From positions 1 to 8,230 of the forward strand of contig CAAEBC010000061.1 of NCBI GenBank assembly GCA_900753975.1: a DNA stretch of 8,230 bases, given 5' to 3'. Shown here one piece after another: positions 1 through 6,299 of this stretch; position 1 is the stretch's first letter; the number at the start of each line of letters is the position of its first letter. This DNA is from Clostridia bacterium. Its GTDB lineage: Bacteria; Bacillota; Clostridia; TANB77; UBA1234. A model generated the notes under the pieces. It was given only the letters and a program-made list of their open reading frames with translations. It did no database searches and was not told the DNA's origin. The position numbers and the translations under genes were made by a program.

Positions 1-33
1 AAATTGCTACTAAAAGTGTTATCAATCGCCTCC
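1..33 (-). repeat. Partial copy of the palindromic repeat found at the right end
   Basis: Read on the minus strand, positions 26 to 6 match 8099-8119 of the right-end palindrome exactly over 21 bases (ATTGATAACACTTTTAG and on to TAGC). A GGAGG-type run next to the match (27-33) is also similar to 8091-8098. Outside this core the similarity fades, and the 28-bp outer arm of the right-end copy is not recognisable here. The window begins inside the element, so its centre is not visible. The two copies lie in opposite orientation and flank everything else in the window. The match itself is seen directly; calling it a copy of one element family is inference. Confidence 0.6.
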
Positions 34-64
34 TACTATCATTTAAGGGAGCGAAGGAACACTT
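14..64 (-). terminator. Possible stem-loop terminator after the small Cys-rich gene
   Basis: AAGTGTT at 14-20 pairs with AACACTT at 58-64. Inside it, CGCCTCCT (27-34) can pair imperfectly with AGGGAGCG (46-53). On the minus strand the stem is followed only by a short TTTT run. On the plus strand ATTTTTAATT follows, so it could act in both directions. It lies 34 bases past the stop codon of the 98-217 gene. The U-tract is weak and the stem is interrupted, so this is only a candidate. Confidence 0.3.
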
Positions 65-97
65 ATTTTTAATTCTTACAAATCTCCCCCTAAGTAC

Positions 98-217
98 TTA
101 GTTATTCACAAAAAGAAGCAAAAATATTAAAATGAAAAACAAAAACCTACTGCTGCAACAACAATTGTTATTGTTACTAGCTAATGTATTTCCGTTGCAT
201 CCACATCCATCACCCAT
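98..217 (-). CDS. 39-residue Cys-rich single-helix membrane protein, sporulation-type small protein
   Basis: The product begins MGDGCGCNGNTL, continues with an Asn run (residues 15-18) and a CCC triplet (19-21), and ends in one hydrophobic helix (about residues 25-37, FLFFILIFLLLFV) before NN. The start is well supported: AAGGAGGA ends seven bases before the ATG. The gene follows glgA on the same strand and has its own SigK-like promoter (249-278) plus a stem that could hide its ribosome binding site (225-266). Tiny proteins with a Cys/Gly/Asn-rich head and one C-terminal helix, such as the YjcZ type, are common in spore formers and often sporulation-linked. I recognise the style, not a specific family. 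The cysteines could form disulfides, bind metal or be acylated. It is below most gene-calling length limits. Confidence 0.72.
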   Translation of the reverse strand: MGDGCGCNGNTLASNNNNCCCSSRFLFFILIFLLLFVNN

Positions 218-224
218 AAAAAAA

Positions 225-266
225 TCCTCCTTTTCATAAAACTTAGTTTATTTTATGCAAGGAGGA
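225..266 (-). promoter_or_regulatory. Ribosome binding site with upstream anti-Shine-Dalgarno stem
   Basis: The Shine-Dalgarno sequence AAGGAGGA (minus strand, 232 to 225) has a perfect 8-bp complement, TCCTCCTT (266 to 259), 26 bases upstream. The blocking arm lies inside the spacer of the proposed promoter at 249-278. RNA that starts at that promoter would lack the arm and be free to bind ribosomes. RNA reading through from glgA would carry it and could fold shut. The 7762-side gene shows the same layout with different sequence (7725-7763). Complementarity is seen; the regulatory role is inferred. Confidence 0.5.
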
Positions 267-278
267 ACAAAAGTGTTA
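249..278 (-). promoter_or_regulatory. SigK-like promoter for the small Cys-rich gene
   Basis: On the minus strand TAACAC (278-273), a 15-base spacer and CATAAAATA (257-249) fit the SigK pattern known from Bacillus: a -35 with a central AC and a -10 of CATAnnnTA, about 16 bases apart. Initiation would fall near 242, about 25 bases upstream of the ATG. The -35 starts four bases after the glgA stop codon. The same string with the same spacing precedes the other small gene, at 7716-7745. In AT-rich DNA a single match would be weak; the matched pair is the main support. Confidence 0.5.
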
Positions 279-282
279 CATA

Positions 283-1698
283 TTAAATTCTTTCATATAA
301 AGCAGAATACTCTTTAGCCGGACCTTTCCAAGAAAAATCTAAATTCATTACCTTTTTTACTAAAGTCTCCCACTCATCTTTATTTGCATAAGTCTCCAAA
401 GCTTTCTTTGTAACATAAACAAAATCTTCAACCTTACTTCCCCAAAAAGTAAAACCATTTCCATTTTCCTTGTCAGACAAATAACCTATAACCGTATCCC
501 TAAGTCCACCAGTACTTCTAACAACAGGAATCGTACCATACCTAAAACTTATAAGCTGAGATAATCCACAAGGCTCAAAAACAGACGGCATCAAAAAAAT
601 ATCACTACCAGCATAAATCTTTTTAGCAAGCGAATGATTAAAAACATCATTTACAGAAACTTTGTCTGGATATTTTTCTTTCAAATATTCTAGTCTGTTT
701 ATATAATGTTCTTCCCCAATTCCAAGCACAACAAACTGTACATCTTGTTTTAGAATATTACTCATTCCCTCTACCAAAACATCAAAACCTTTATGCTTAA
801 CAACCCTTGAAACAACAGCAAGCATCGGCACATCTTTTTGCTCTAATCCAAGTTCTTTTTGTAACTGCTTTTTATTATATTCTTTTCCACTTAAACTATT
901 TGCATCAAAATTTTTATAAATCTCTTTATCATTTTTAGGATTATATTCATCGTAATCAATCGCATTAGTTATACCAATAAGTTTTCCTTGTGAAGCTTTT
1001 TCTCTTAATAACCCGTCATAACCAAATCCATACTTTTCAGTTTGAATCTCTTTAGCATAAGATTTGCTAACAGTTGTAACCATATCTGCATATAAAATTC
1101 CAGCTTTTGAAAAACTCATATCACCATAAAACTCAATTTTTTCTGGAGTAAAATATGAATCGTTCAAATCCAAATGATATATATTACCTCTATTAAATCT
1201 TCCGTTATACTCCATGTTATGAATTGTATAGACAATCTTTGTATTGTTATCATGCATCTTTTCCCTTATAAGCAAAGCAATAGGTCCAGTTTGCCAATCG
1301 TTTAAGTGAACCACATCTGGTTTAAAAGTTCTCATAAACTCACACACAGCTTTATCAAAGAAAGCAAAACGTTCCGCTTCATCTGGATGACAATATAAAC
1401 CGTCTCTATCAAAATACTTAATATTATCTACAAAATACGCATTAAAATCTTTACCATCTATCTTTTGTACATTTTTTCTTATGATACAATTTTCTTTTTG
1501 ACCTTGCATATAAATCGGAAAATCTGTAACATATTCCATTTCTTGCTTTACTTCTCTGTACCTTGGCATAATAACACTTATATCATACCCCATCTTAAAA
1601 AGTTCTTTTGGAAGTGAACCAGCAACATCTGCTAGTCCACCAGACTTAGCATAAGGAACAATTTCAGATGCAACAAACAGAATTTTTTTCATTTGCAT
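283..1698 (-). CDS. glgA: Glycogen synthase (ADP-glucose type, GT5 family)
   Basis: Transfers glucose from ADP-glucose to the non-reducing end of an alpha-1,4-glucan, building storage glycogen in the cytosol. At 471 residues it is full length for bacterial GlgA. The N-terminal GT5 domain carries KSGGL (18-22, nucleotide-sugar loop), HLNDW (131-135), HN (160-161) and the linker NAIDYDEYNP (245-254). The C-terminal Rossmann domain has SR (297-298), K303 in the KHKG motif, the EPCGL motif with E375, and STGGL (395-399). The ribosome site AAAGGAG (1703-1709) is 4 bases from the first ATG and 10 from a second ATG at 1692, which gives the family-typical start MKKILFVASE; either may be used. It is last of four tightly packed genes after rluD. 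No glgB, glgC, glgD or glgP is present, so it sits apart from a usual glycogen cluster. Confidence 0.96.
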   Translation of the reverse strand: MQMKKILFVASEIVPYAKSGGLADVAGSLPKELFKMGYDISVIMPRYREVKQEMEYVTDFPIYMQGQKENCIIRKNVQKIDGKDFNAYFVDNIKYFDRDGLYCHPDEAERFAFFDKAVCEFMRTFKPDVVHLNDWQTGPIALLIREKMHDNNTKIVYTIHNMEYNGRFNRGNIYHLDLNDSYFTPEKIEFYGDMSFSKAGILYADMVTTVSKSYAKEIQTEKYGFGYDGLLREKASQGKLIGITNAIDYDEYNPKNDKEIYKNFDANSLSGKEYNKKQLQKELGLEQKDVPMLAVVSRVVKHKGFDVLVEGMSNILKQDVQFVVLGIGEEHYINRLEYLKEKYPDKVSVNDVFNHSLAKKIYAGSDIFLMPSVFEPCGLSQLISFRYGTIPVVRSTGGLRDTVIGYLSDKENGNGFTFWGSKVEDFVYVTKKALETYANKDEWETLVKKVMNLDFSWKGPAKEYSALYERI

Positions 1699-1713
1699 AT
1701 CTCTCCTTTAGAC

Positions 1714-2622
1714 TTATTTTAATTTTTTCAAAATCTCATCAAATTCTTCTGGGAGCGGTGCTATAAACTCCATATATTCACCTTTAGTTGGATGAACAAA
1801 ACCAAGTACGTGTGCATGAAGCATTTGGCTTGTAACTCCAAAAGGATTTTTACCATTTGAATAAACACTATCTCCAACAACAGGATGCCCTATATGAGAC
1901 ATGTGAACTCTTATCTGATGAGTTCTACCAGTCTTTAACTCAATCTCAAGCAAAGTATATCCTTCATATCTTCTAAGTACTTTAAACTTTGTAAGAGCCG
2001 GCTTGCCACCTTTAACCACAGCCATTTTTTTTCTATCAGTCGGATCTCGACCAATAGGTAATTCTATTACACCATTATCTTCGTTTATTTTTCCTTTAAC
2101 AAGTGCTATGTATATTTTTTTCGTAGTTCTATCTTGAATCTGCTTTGCAATGTTTTGATGAGCATAATTGTTTTTTGCTATTACTAAAACACCTGTCGTA
2201 TCTTTATCTAATCTATGCACAATTCCTGGTCTAAATTCACCATTATAATCAGAAAGTTTAGTTTTTCCTAAAATTGCATTAACGAGTGTACCAGTTTTAT
2301 TTCCAACAGCTGGATGAACCACCATATTTTTAGGCTTATTTACTACTAAAATGTCGTCATCTTCATATAAAACATCTATTGGAATATCTTCAGCAATTAA
2401 ACTTTCATTCACTTCTTCTGTAAGTTTATTAGGAATCGTAACCTCGTCACCTTCATGGACTTTTGAAGATACTTTTGCTTTTTTATCGTTTAATAAAATT
2501 TCACCATCTTTAATTAAAGTTTGTGCAAGTGTCCTTGAAATCTTTTCATCAACACTTGAAACAAAAGCATCAAGTCTAAATCCATCATGAAGTAAAGTCA
2601 CTTTTTTTATCTGCTTCTCCAT
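1714..2622 (-). CDS. rluD: RluA/RluD-family 23S rRNA pseudouridine synthase
   Basis: Isomerises specific uridines to pseudouridine, most likely in large-subunit ribosomal RNA. An N-terminal S4-type RNA-binding domain covers about residues 14-65 (RLDAF, then GEILLNDKKAK). The catalytic domain follows, with the signature HRLDKDTTG at 136-144; the aspartate of HRLD, D139, is the nucleophile. KTGRTHQIRVHM (about 230-241) is the second family motif. At 302 residues the length is normal. The gene overlaps lspA by 38 bases and ends 15 bases before glgA, consistent with one operon; lspA next to an RluD-type gene is a conserved Firmicutes pairing. The start is backed by AGGGAG at 2633-2638, ten bases upstream. 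The exact target uridines cannot be read from the sequence. Confidence 0.93.
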   Translation of the reverse strand: MEKQIKKVTLLHDGFRLDAFVSSVDEKISRTLAQTLIKDGEILLNDKKAKVSSKVHEGDEVTIPNKLTEEVNESLIAEDIPIDVLYEDDDILVVNKPKNMVVHPAVGNKTGTLVNAILGKTKLSDYNGEFRPGIVHRLDKDTTGVLVIAKNNYAHQNIAKQIQDRTTKKIYIALVKGKINEDNGVIELPIGRDPTDRKKMAVVKGGKPALTKFKVLRRYEGYTLLEIELKTGRTHQIRVHMSHIGHPVVGDSVYSNGKNPFGVTSQMLHAHVLGFVHPTKGEYMEFIAPLPEEFDEILKKLK

Positions 2623-3037
2623 CTTTAAAAATCTCCCTTATTTCCATAAATATAATAAACAAAACTCCTAGTACAATATAAGAATCTGCAAAATTAAAAA
2701 TTCCAACCCATTTAAGTGAAATAAAATCAACAACAAAACCTCTAAAAATTCTATCTATTATATTTCCTACTCCTCCAGCTAAAATTAAGATAAAGCACTT
2801 TTCAATAGTACTTTCTCTAGGCACTTTATATTTCATATAAATACCTATAAACACACATAACACAATTCCAAGAACTATAAAAATCGTATTTGTATTTTGC
2901 ATAAGACCAAATATCGTTCCTGTATTTTCTGTATATTGAATTTGCAAAAAGTCTCCAATTACATCAAAACTAGGTTTATACATATTTGCAAACCATTTAG
3001 AAAGTTGATCTATTATAATAAGCAAAACAATTATCAT
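2585..3037 (-). CDS. lspA: Lipoprotein signal peptidase (signal peptidase II)
   Basis: An integral membrane aspartyl protease that cuts the signal peptide from diacylglyceryl-modified prolipoproteins. The 150-residue protein has four hydrophobic segments and the conserved blocks: DQLSK (10-14), YTENTGTIFG (35-44), GGVGNIIDR (88-96), GFVVDF (100-105) and FNFAD (114-118). From solved LspA structures, D104 of VVDF and D118 of FNFAD should be the catalytic pair. The ATG overlaps the stop of the upstream gene (ATGA, 3034-3037), and AAAGGAG at 3048-3054 lies within that gene, so translation is probably coupled. An in-frame stop just upstream rules out a longer N-terminus. The charged tail after about residue 136 is slightly long but unremarkable. 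Confidence 0.96.
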   Translation of the reverse strand: MIIVLLIIIDQLSKWFANMYKPSFDVIGDFLQIQYTENTGTIFGLMQNTNTIFIVLGIVLCVFIGIYMKYKVPRESTIEKCFILILAGGVGNIIDRIFRGFVVDFISLKWVGIFNFADSYIVLGVLFIIFMEIREIFKDGEADKKSDFTS

Positions 3038-3843
3038 ATCTCAATTTCTCCTTTATCTTGCTCTTCCTTGCCATGTTCTACTGGTTTTTCATGCTTAATT
3101 CCACCTGGTGCCACATTAGCTACACGTTGTTTATTGTTTTCTTCTTTTTCTCTTACTTTGTCATTTTCTTTATCTAGTACTCCTAGTCTTTCTTCAACCA
3201 TTTTATTTATATTTGCTCTAATGCCTTTTTCTATACTTCCTGGTTCTGTGTAAACTATTGCAAGAGATGTCTCTTCATTTTCATCTTTTCTATCACTTAA
3301 GTCAATATCAACAAAATCATAATACTTAGCCATAAAATCAAAAATAGCTTCAATAGGTTCTACATTAAGACTTTCCGGTGCTTTTGTAATGCCATACATA
3401 TTAGACCAATAAAGCATATATTTCCTTTTCAAATATTCTTTAGTATCTGGGTCTCTTTTTAAAATTCCTTTTGCTAAATCAGCAAAATTTCTCTTTTCAT
3501 TCGAAGCTTCATATTGCTCTAACATAAGTAATAATGCACTTATATTTTTCTTTAAATTAGAGGCATATTCTCCTCTAGCTACTCGAATATATTTGGTTCC
3601 TAAAGTTTGAATTTTAGAAAGTAAATTACTTTCTTCATCTTGCTCCATATCTGCGTGCAACTCTTTACTACATGCTCTTAACTCATCCTCAATTTCGCCC
3701 TTCGGATTTTTTGAATTGGAAACCCATTCATATTCGCTCATATAATAATTAAACTTTCTTTTAGCTTCAGTATATTCCTCTTCATTTTTTAGTTTATCAA
3801 GTCCTTTAATTCTGTTATCTCCTTCAATCACTTCTAACTTCAC
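3034..3843 (-). CDS. Unrecognised highly charged soluble protein, first gene of the lspA operon
   Basis: I do not recognise a family. The 269-residue product has no signal peptide or membrane segment. Residues about 1-200 look mainly helical with alternating charged and aromatic positions, including FNYYMSEYEW (31-40) and a second aromatic patch at YMLYWSNMYG. Residues from about 210 onward are K/E/N-rich with little hydrophobic content, so probably a coiled coil running into a disordered tail. It heads the operon and overlaps lspA by four bases. The start is uncertain. No ATG exists before residue 34. The first in-frame candidate is GTG at 3841-3843, but GAAGGA ends only one base before it. 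A second GTG at 3829-3831 would have a 13-base gap. The promoter at 3872-3900 leaves room for nothing earlier. Its role is unknown, and sharing mRNA with lspA does not by itself imply a lipoprotein function. Confidence 0.8.
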   Translation of the reverse strand: MKLEVIEGDNRIKGLDKLKNEEEYTEAKRKFNYYMSEYEWVSNSKNPKGEIEDELRACSKELHADMEQDEESNLLSKIQTLGTKYIRVARGEYASNLKKNISALLLMLEQYEASNEKRNFADLAKGILKRDPDTKEYLKRKYMLYWSNMYGITKAPESLNVEPIEAIFDFMAKYYDFVDIDLSDRKDENEETSLAIVYTEPGSIEKGIRANINKMVEERLGVLDKENDKVREKEENNKQRVANVAPGGIKHEKPVEHGKEEQDKGEIEI

Positions 3844-3871
3844 ATCCTTCGTAAAAACATTTTCTAATACA

Positions 3872-3900
3872 ATTTTAATTTAAATATATAATTTTTTCAA
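3872..3900 (-). promoter_or_regulatory. SigA-type promoter for the leftward operon
   Basis: On the minus strand TTGAAA (3900-3895) and TAAAAT (3877-3872) are separated by exactly 17 bases and match the vegetative consensus at most positions. Initiation near 3865 would leave a leader of about 22 bases before the GTG at 3843. The surrounding sequence is very AT-rich, which raises the chance of a false match, but position and spacing are ideal. Confidence 0.6.
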
Positions 3901-3913
3901 GAGCTAATTTTTA

Positions 3914-3942
3914 TTGCTTTATTCCCCTTTTTTCGCTATAAT
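3914..3942 (+). promoter_or_regulatory. SigA-type promoter for the rightward operon
   Basis: TTGCTT (3914-3919), a 17-base spacer and a perfect TATAAT (3937-3942). Initiation near 3949 would place the AGGAGG site almost at the 5' end of the message. It is back to back with the leftward promoter, so the 121 bases between the genes contain two divergent promoters. I see no riboswitch or other long leader. Confidence 0.72.
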
Positions 3943-3950
3943 ATCTTTGT

Positions 3951-3957
3951 TAGGAGG
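3951..3957 (+). promoter_or_regulatory. Ribosome binding site fixing the start of the FAD dehydrogenase
   Basis: TAGGAGG lies seven bases before the ATG at 3965. The open reading frame can be extended back to a TTG at 3914, but that codon sits in the -35 box and upstream of the predicted transcription start. The start at 3965 is therefore preferred. Confidence 0.85.
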
Positions 3958-3964
3958 CGTTTTT

Positions 3965-5401
3965 ATGAATAATAAATATGATTTAATAATTATCGGTGCA
4001 GGACCAAGTGGAATTTTTCTTGCTTATGAACTAATAAAGCTTGGCTCTAAGAAAAAAATTCTTATGATTGAACAAGGCAAAAAAGTAGAAGATCGTTTTT
4101 GCCCTATCGAGAAAACTGGAAAATGTATAAAATGTAAGCCTCTTTGTCATATCACAAATGGTTTTTCGGGTGCTGGTGCTTTTTCAGACGGTAAGCTTAG
4201 CTTATATAATCCTGAAGATACCGAAATCCATGTAGGTGGAAATTTACATGAATATTTAGGAATTGAAAAAACAAAAGAACTAATTGATTATACTGACAAA
4301 ATTTATCTTGAATTTGGTGCTGACCCTAAAATCGAAGGAATCGAATTTAAAGATGAAGTAGCAAAAATTAAAGAAGAAGCCAAAAAATACGATGTAACTT
4401 TATATGATGTTCCTGTAAGACATTTAGGAACAGAGAAAGCTCACGAACTTTATAAAAAGCTTCAACACTTTTTAGAAGAACATGGTGTTGAAATGCGTTT
4501 TAGCACTGTTGTTGCAGATTTGATTGTAACTAATAATGTAATCAAAGGTGTAAAAACAAAACCTGCAAAATACGTTGAAGATGAGACTTTTACAGATTTT
4601 GAAGAAATCTATGGTGATAGTGTTGTAATCGGTGTTGGAAGAAAAGGAGCTAATTGGCTTTCAGATATGTGTGCAAGACACAAAATAGATAGTCGCAGTG
4701 GAATTGTAGATATTGGTGTTAGATATGAACTTCCAGATAAATTTATGGCAGATATAAATAAATATATGTACGAAGCAAAATTCGTTGCAAGACTTGCTCC
4801 ATACCATGATAAGGTAAGAACTTTTTGTCAAAATCCAAGTGGATTTGTTTCAACAGAAGTTTATGATAAAAACATTACACTTGCAAATGGACATTCATAT
4901 AAAGATAGAAAAAGTACAAACACAAATTTAGCACTTTTAGTATCACATAATTTCACATATCCGTTTAATCAACCTATCGAATACGGAAGAAATGTAGCAG
5001 AAAATTCAAATAAGCTTGGCAATGGAAACGTATTAGTTCAAAGACTTGGAGATATATTTAACGGAAAACGTACTTGGGATAAAGACTTAAAAACAAATAG
5101 TGTTGTTCCAACTCAAAAATCAGCTGTTGCAGGTGATATCACTTATGCTCTTGGTTATAGAACTATGACTAATATACTTGAATTTATAAAAACACTAGAC
5201 AAATTTATTCCAGGATTTGCAGACCCAGACAACTTATTATACTCACCCGAAATCAAATTTTACAGTAATCAAGTTGTTATTGATAATAATTTTGAAACAA
5301 GCATAAAAAATCTTTATAGTATTGGTGACGGTGGTGGACTAACAAGAGGACTTATGATGGCTTCATGTAGTGGTGTACACCTTGCTAGAATCTTAAATTA
5401 A
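3965..5401 (+). CDS. FAD-dependent dehydrogenase, COG2509 type
   Basis: The 478-residue protein starts MNNKYDLIIIGAGPSG, a Rossmann fold with the FAD-binding GxGxxG at 11-16 and the ribose-binding acidic residue E36. A cysteine group follows (C46, C54, C57, C61), then GFSGAGAFSDGKLSL (66-80), a hallmark of the uncharacterised FAD-dependent dehydrogenases of COG2509. The C-terminus closes the FAD site with YSIGDGGGLTRGLMMASCSG. The four clustered cysteines could bind a metal or an iron-sulfur centre; this is inference. The substrate is not known for the family as far as I can say. It is cytosolic, with no signal peptide. It is the first gene after a strong promoter, and the U32 gene starts 21 bases downstream, so the two are probably co-transcribed. 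Confidence 0.9.
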   Translation: MNNKYDLIIIGAGPSGIFLAYELIKLGSKKKILMIEQGKKVEDRFCPIEKTGKCIKCKPLCHITNGFSGAGAFSDGKLSLYNPEDTEIHVGGNLHEYLGIEKTKELIDYTDKIYLEFGADPKIEGIEFKDEVAKIKEEAKKYDVTLYDVPVRHLGTEKAHELYKKLQHFLEEHGVEMRFSTVVADLIVTNNVIKGVKTKPAKYVEDETFTDFEEIYGDSVVIGVGRKGANWLSDMCARHKIDSRSGIVDIGVRYELPDKFMADINKYMYEAKFVARLAPYHDKVRTFCQNPSGFVSTEVYDKNITLANGHSYKDRKSTNTNLALLVSHNFTYPFNQPIEYGRNVAENSNKLGNGNVLVQRLGDIFNGKRTWDKDLKTNSVVPTQKSAVAGDITYALGYRTMTNILEFIKTLDKFIPGFADPDNLLYSPEIKFYSNQVVIDNNFETSIKNLYSIGDGGGLTRGLMMASCSGVHLARILN

Positions 5402-5422
5402 ACTTTGAAAGAAGGATAACTT

Positions 5423-6226
5423 ATGAATAAATTTGAGCTACTCGCTCCTGCTGGAACCTATGATGCATTTATAGCTGCAACAGAAAATGGTGCAGATGCA
5501 GTATATCTTGGAGGTAAACTTTTTAACGCACGTGCAAATGCTTCTAATTTTGATAATGATGAACTTAAAAAAATCGTAGAGTACGCACATTTGCGAAACG
5601 TAAAAATATATGTAACTATGAATACATTACTTACAAATAACGAACTAAACGAAGCTCTAGATTTTGCCTATGACTTATATAACATGGGAATCGATGCTGT
5701 AATCGTACAAGACTTGGGACTTGCAAAAATTTTGCACGAACGTATCCCGCTTCTCCATTTACACGCAAGTACACAAATGACAATATATAATTTAGCTGGA
5801 GTAAAAAGACTAGAGGCATTAGGTTTTACTAGAGTTGTTCTCGCAAGAGAATTAAGTCTTGATGAAATAAAATACATTTGCGATAATACAAACCTTGAAA
5901 TAGAAGTTTTTGTTCATGGAGCACTTTGTATCTCCTACTCTGGCCAATGCTTAATGAGTAGTATGATTGGTGACAGAAGTGGCAATCGTGGCAAATGCGC
6001 ACAGCCTTGCAGACTACCATATACACTATTAAAAAATGCTACTCCTTTAAAAAGTGGCTATCTACTAAGTCCAAAGGACCTTTGCACAATTGACTACTTT
6101 AGTAAACTACCCAACATAACTTCTCTAAAAATCGAAGGCAGAATGAAATCTCCAGAATACGTTGCAACAGTAGTTTCAACATATAGAAAAGCAATCGATG
6201 GAAAAACTATAACTCGGAGAGGATAA
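5423..6226 (+). CDS. U32 peptidase-family protein, N-terminal part before a frameshift
   Basis: The 267 residues hold the N-terminal U32 domain: ELLAPAG (5-11), then GADAVYLGG, then the family signature EVFVHGALCISYSGQCLMSS (161-180). Conserved cysteines are C169, C176, C192 and C196, with C221 as another candidate ligand. In related proteins such as RlhA (23S rRNA cytidine hydroxylation) and TrhP (tRNA hydroxylation), four cysteines of this domain are needed for activity and are thought to bind an iron-sulfur cluster. The frame stops at TAA 6224-6226 after KTITRRG, where the family continues with the GRMKSPEYV helix and beyond. The next frame resumes at once, giving EDKENLTQIFNRGGF. GAAGGA at 5411-5416, six bases from the ATG, supports the start. 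Joined with the downstream part, the gene would encode 763 residues, the usual size of long clostridial U32 proteins. Confidence 0.85.
   Translation: MNKFELLAPAGTYDAFIAATENGADAVYLGGKLFNARANASNFDNDELKKIVEYAHLRNVKIYVTMNTLLTNNELNEALDFAYDLYNMGIDAVIVQDLGLAKILHERIPLLHLHASTQMTIYNLAGVKRLEALGFTRVVLARELSLDEIKYICDNTNLEIEVFVHGALCISYSGQCLMSSMIGDRSGNRGKCAQPCRLPYTLLKNATPLKSGYLLSPKDLCTIDYFSKLPNITSLKIEGRMKSPEYVATVVSTYRKAIDGKTITRRG
6213..6223 (+). other. +1 frameshift point inside the U32 peptidase gene
   Basis: The upstream frame reads ACT CGG AGA GGA TAA. The downstream frame has its nearest upstream stop at 6210-6212 and reads GAG GAT AAA from 6219. The switch must therefore fall within 6213-6223. Dropping one G from CGG (6216-6217) gives ACT CGA GAG GAT, restoring a continuous family-like protein (...KTITREDKENL...). 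No other break exists over the full 2.3 kb, so the lesion is very recent, a sequencing error, or a programmed shift. CGG is expected to be a rare arginine codon in such an AT-rich genome. Confidence 0.85.
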
Positions 6227-6299
6227 AGAAAACTTAACGCAGATTTTCAATCGTGGTGGTTTTACATCATGCTATCACGAAAGAAAACTTGGTAGCTCA

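Noticed and set aside
90..101. Perfect 12-base palindrome CTAAGTACTTAG at the stop codon of the small Cys-rich gene
   Set aside because: Too short and AT-rich to call an operator or terminator without a second copy.
274..318. Short plus-strand peptide starting at GTG 274 after an AAGGAGGA sequence
   Set aside because: Only about 14 codons antisense to the glgA end; the AAGGAGGA is better explained as the complement of the anti-Shine-Dalgarno arm.
2897..3253. 118-codon plus-strand reading frame over lspA and the unknown gene
   Set aside because: It is antisense to lspA, whose catalytic motifs are intact, and its Ser/Leu-rich product is typical of a shadow frame.
3914..3964. N-terminal extension of the FAD dehydrogenase from a TTG at 3914
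   Set aside because: The stretch contains the -35 and -10 boxes and the AGGAGG site; the protein family begins at MNNKYDLIIIG (3965).
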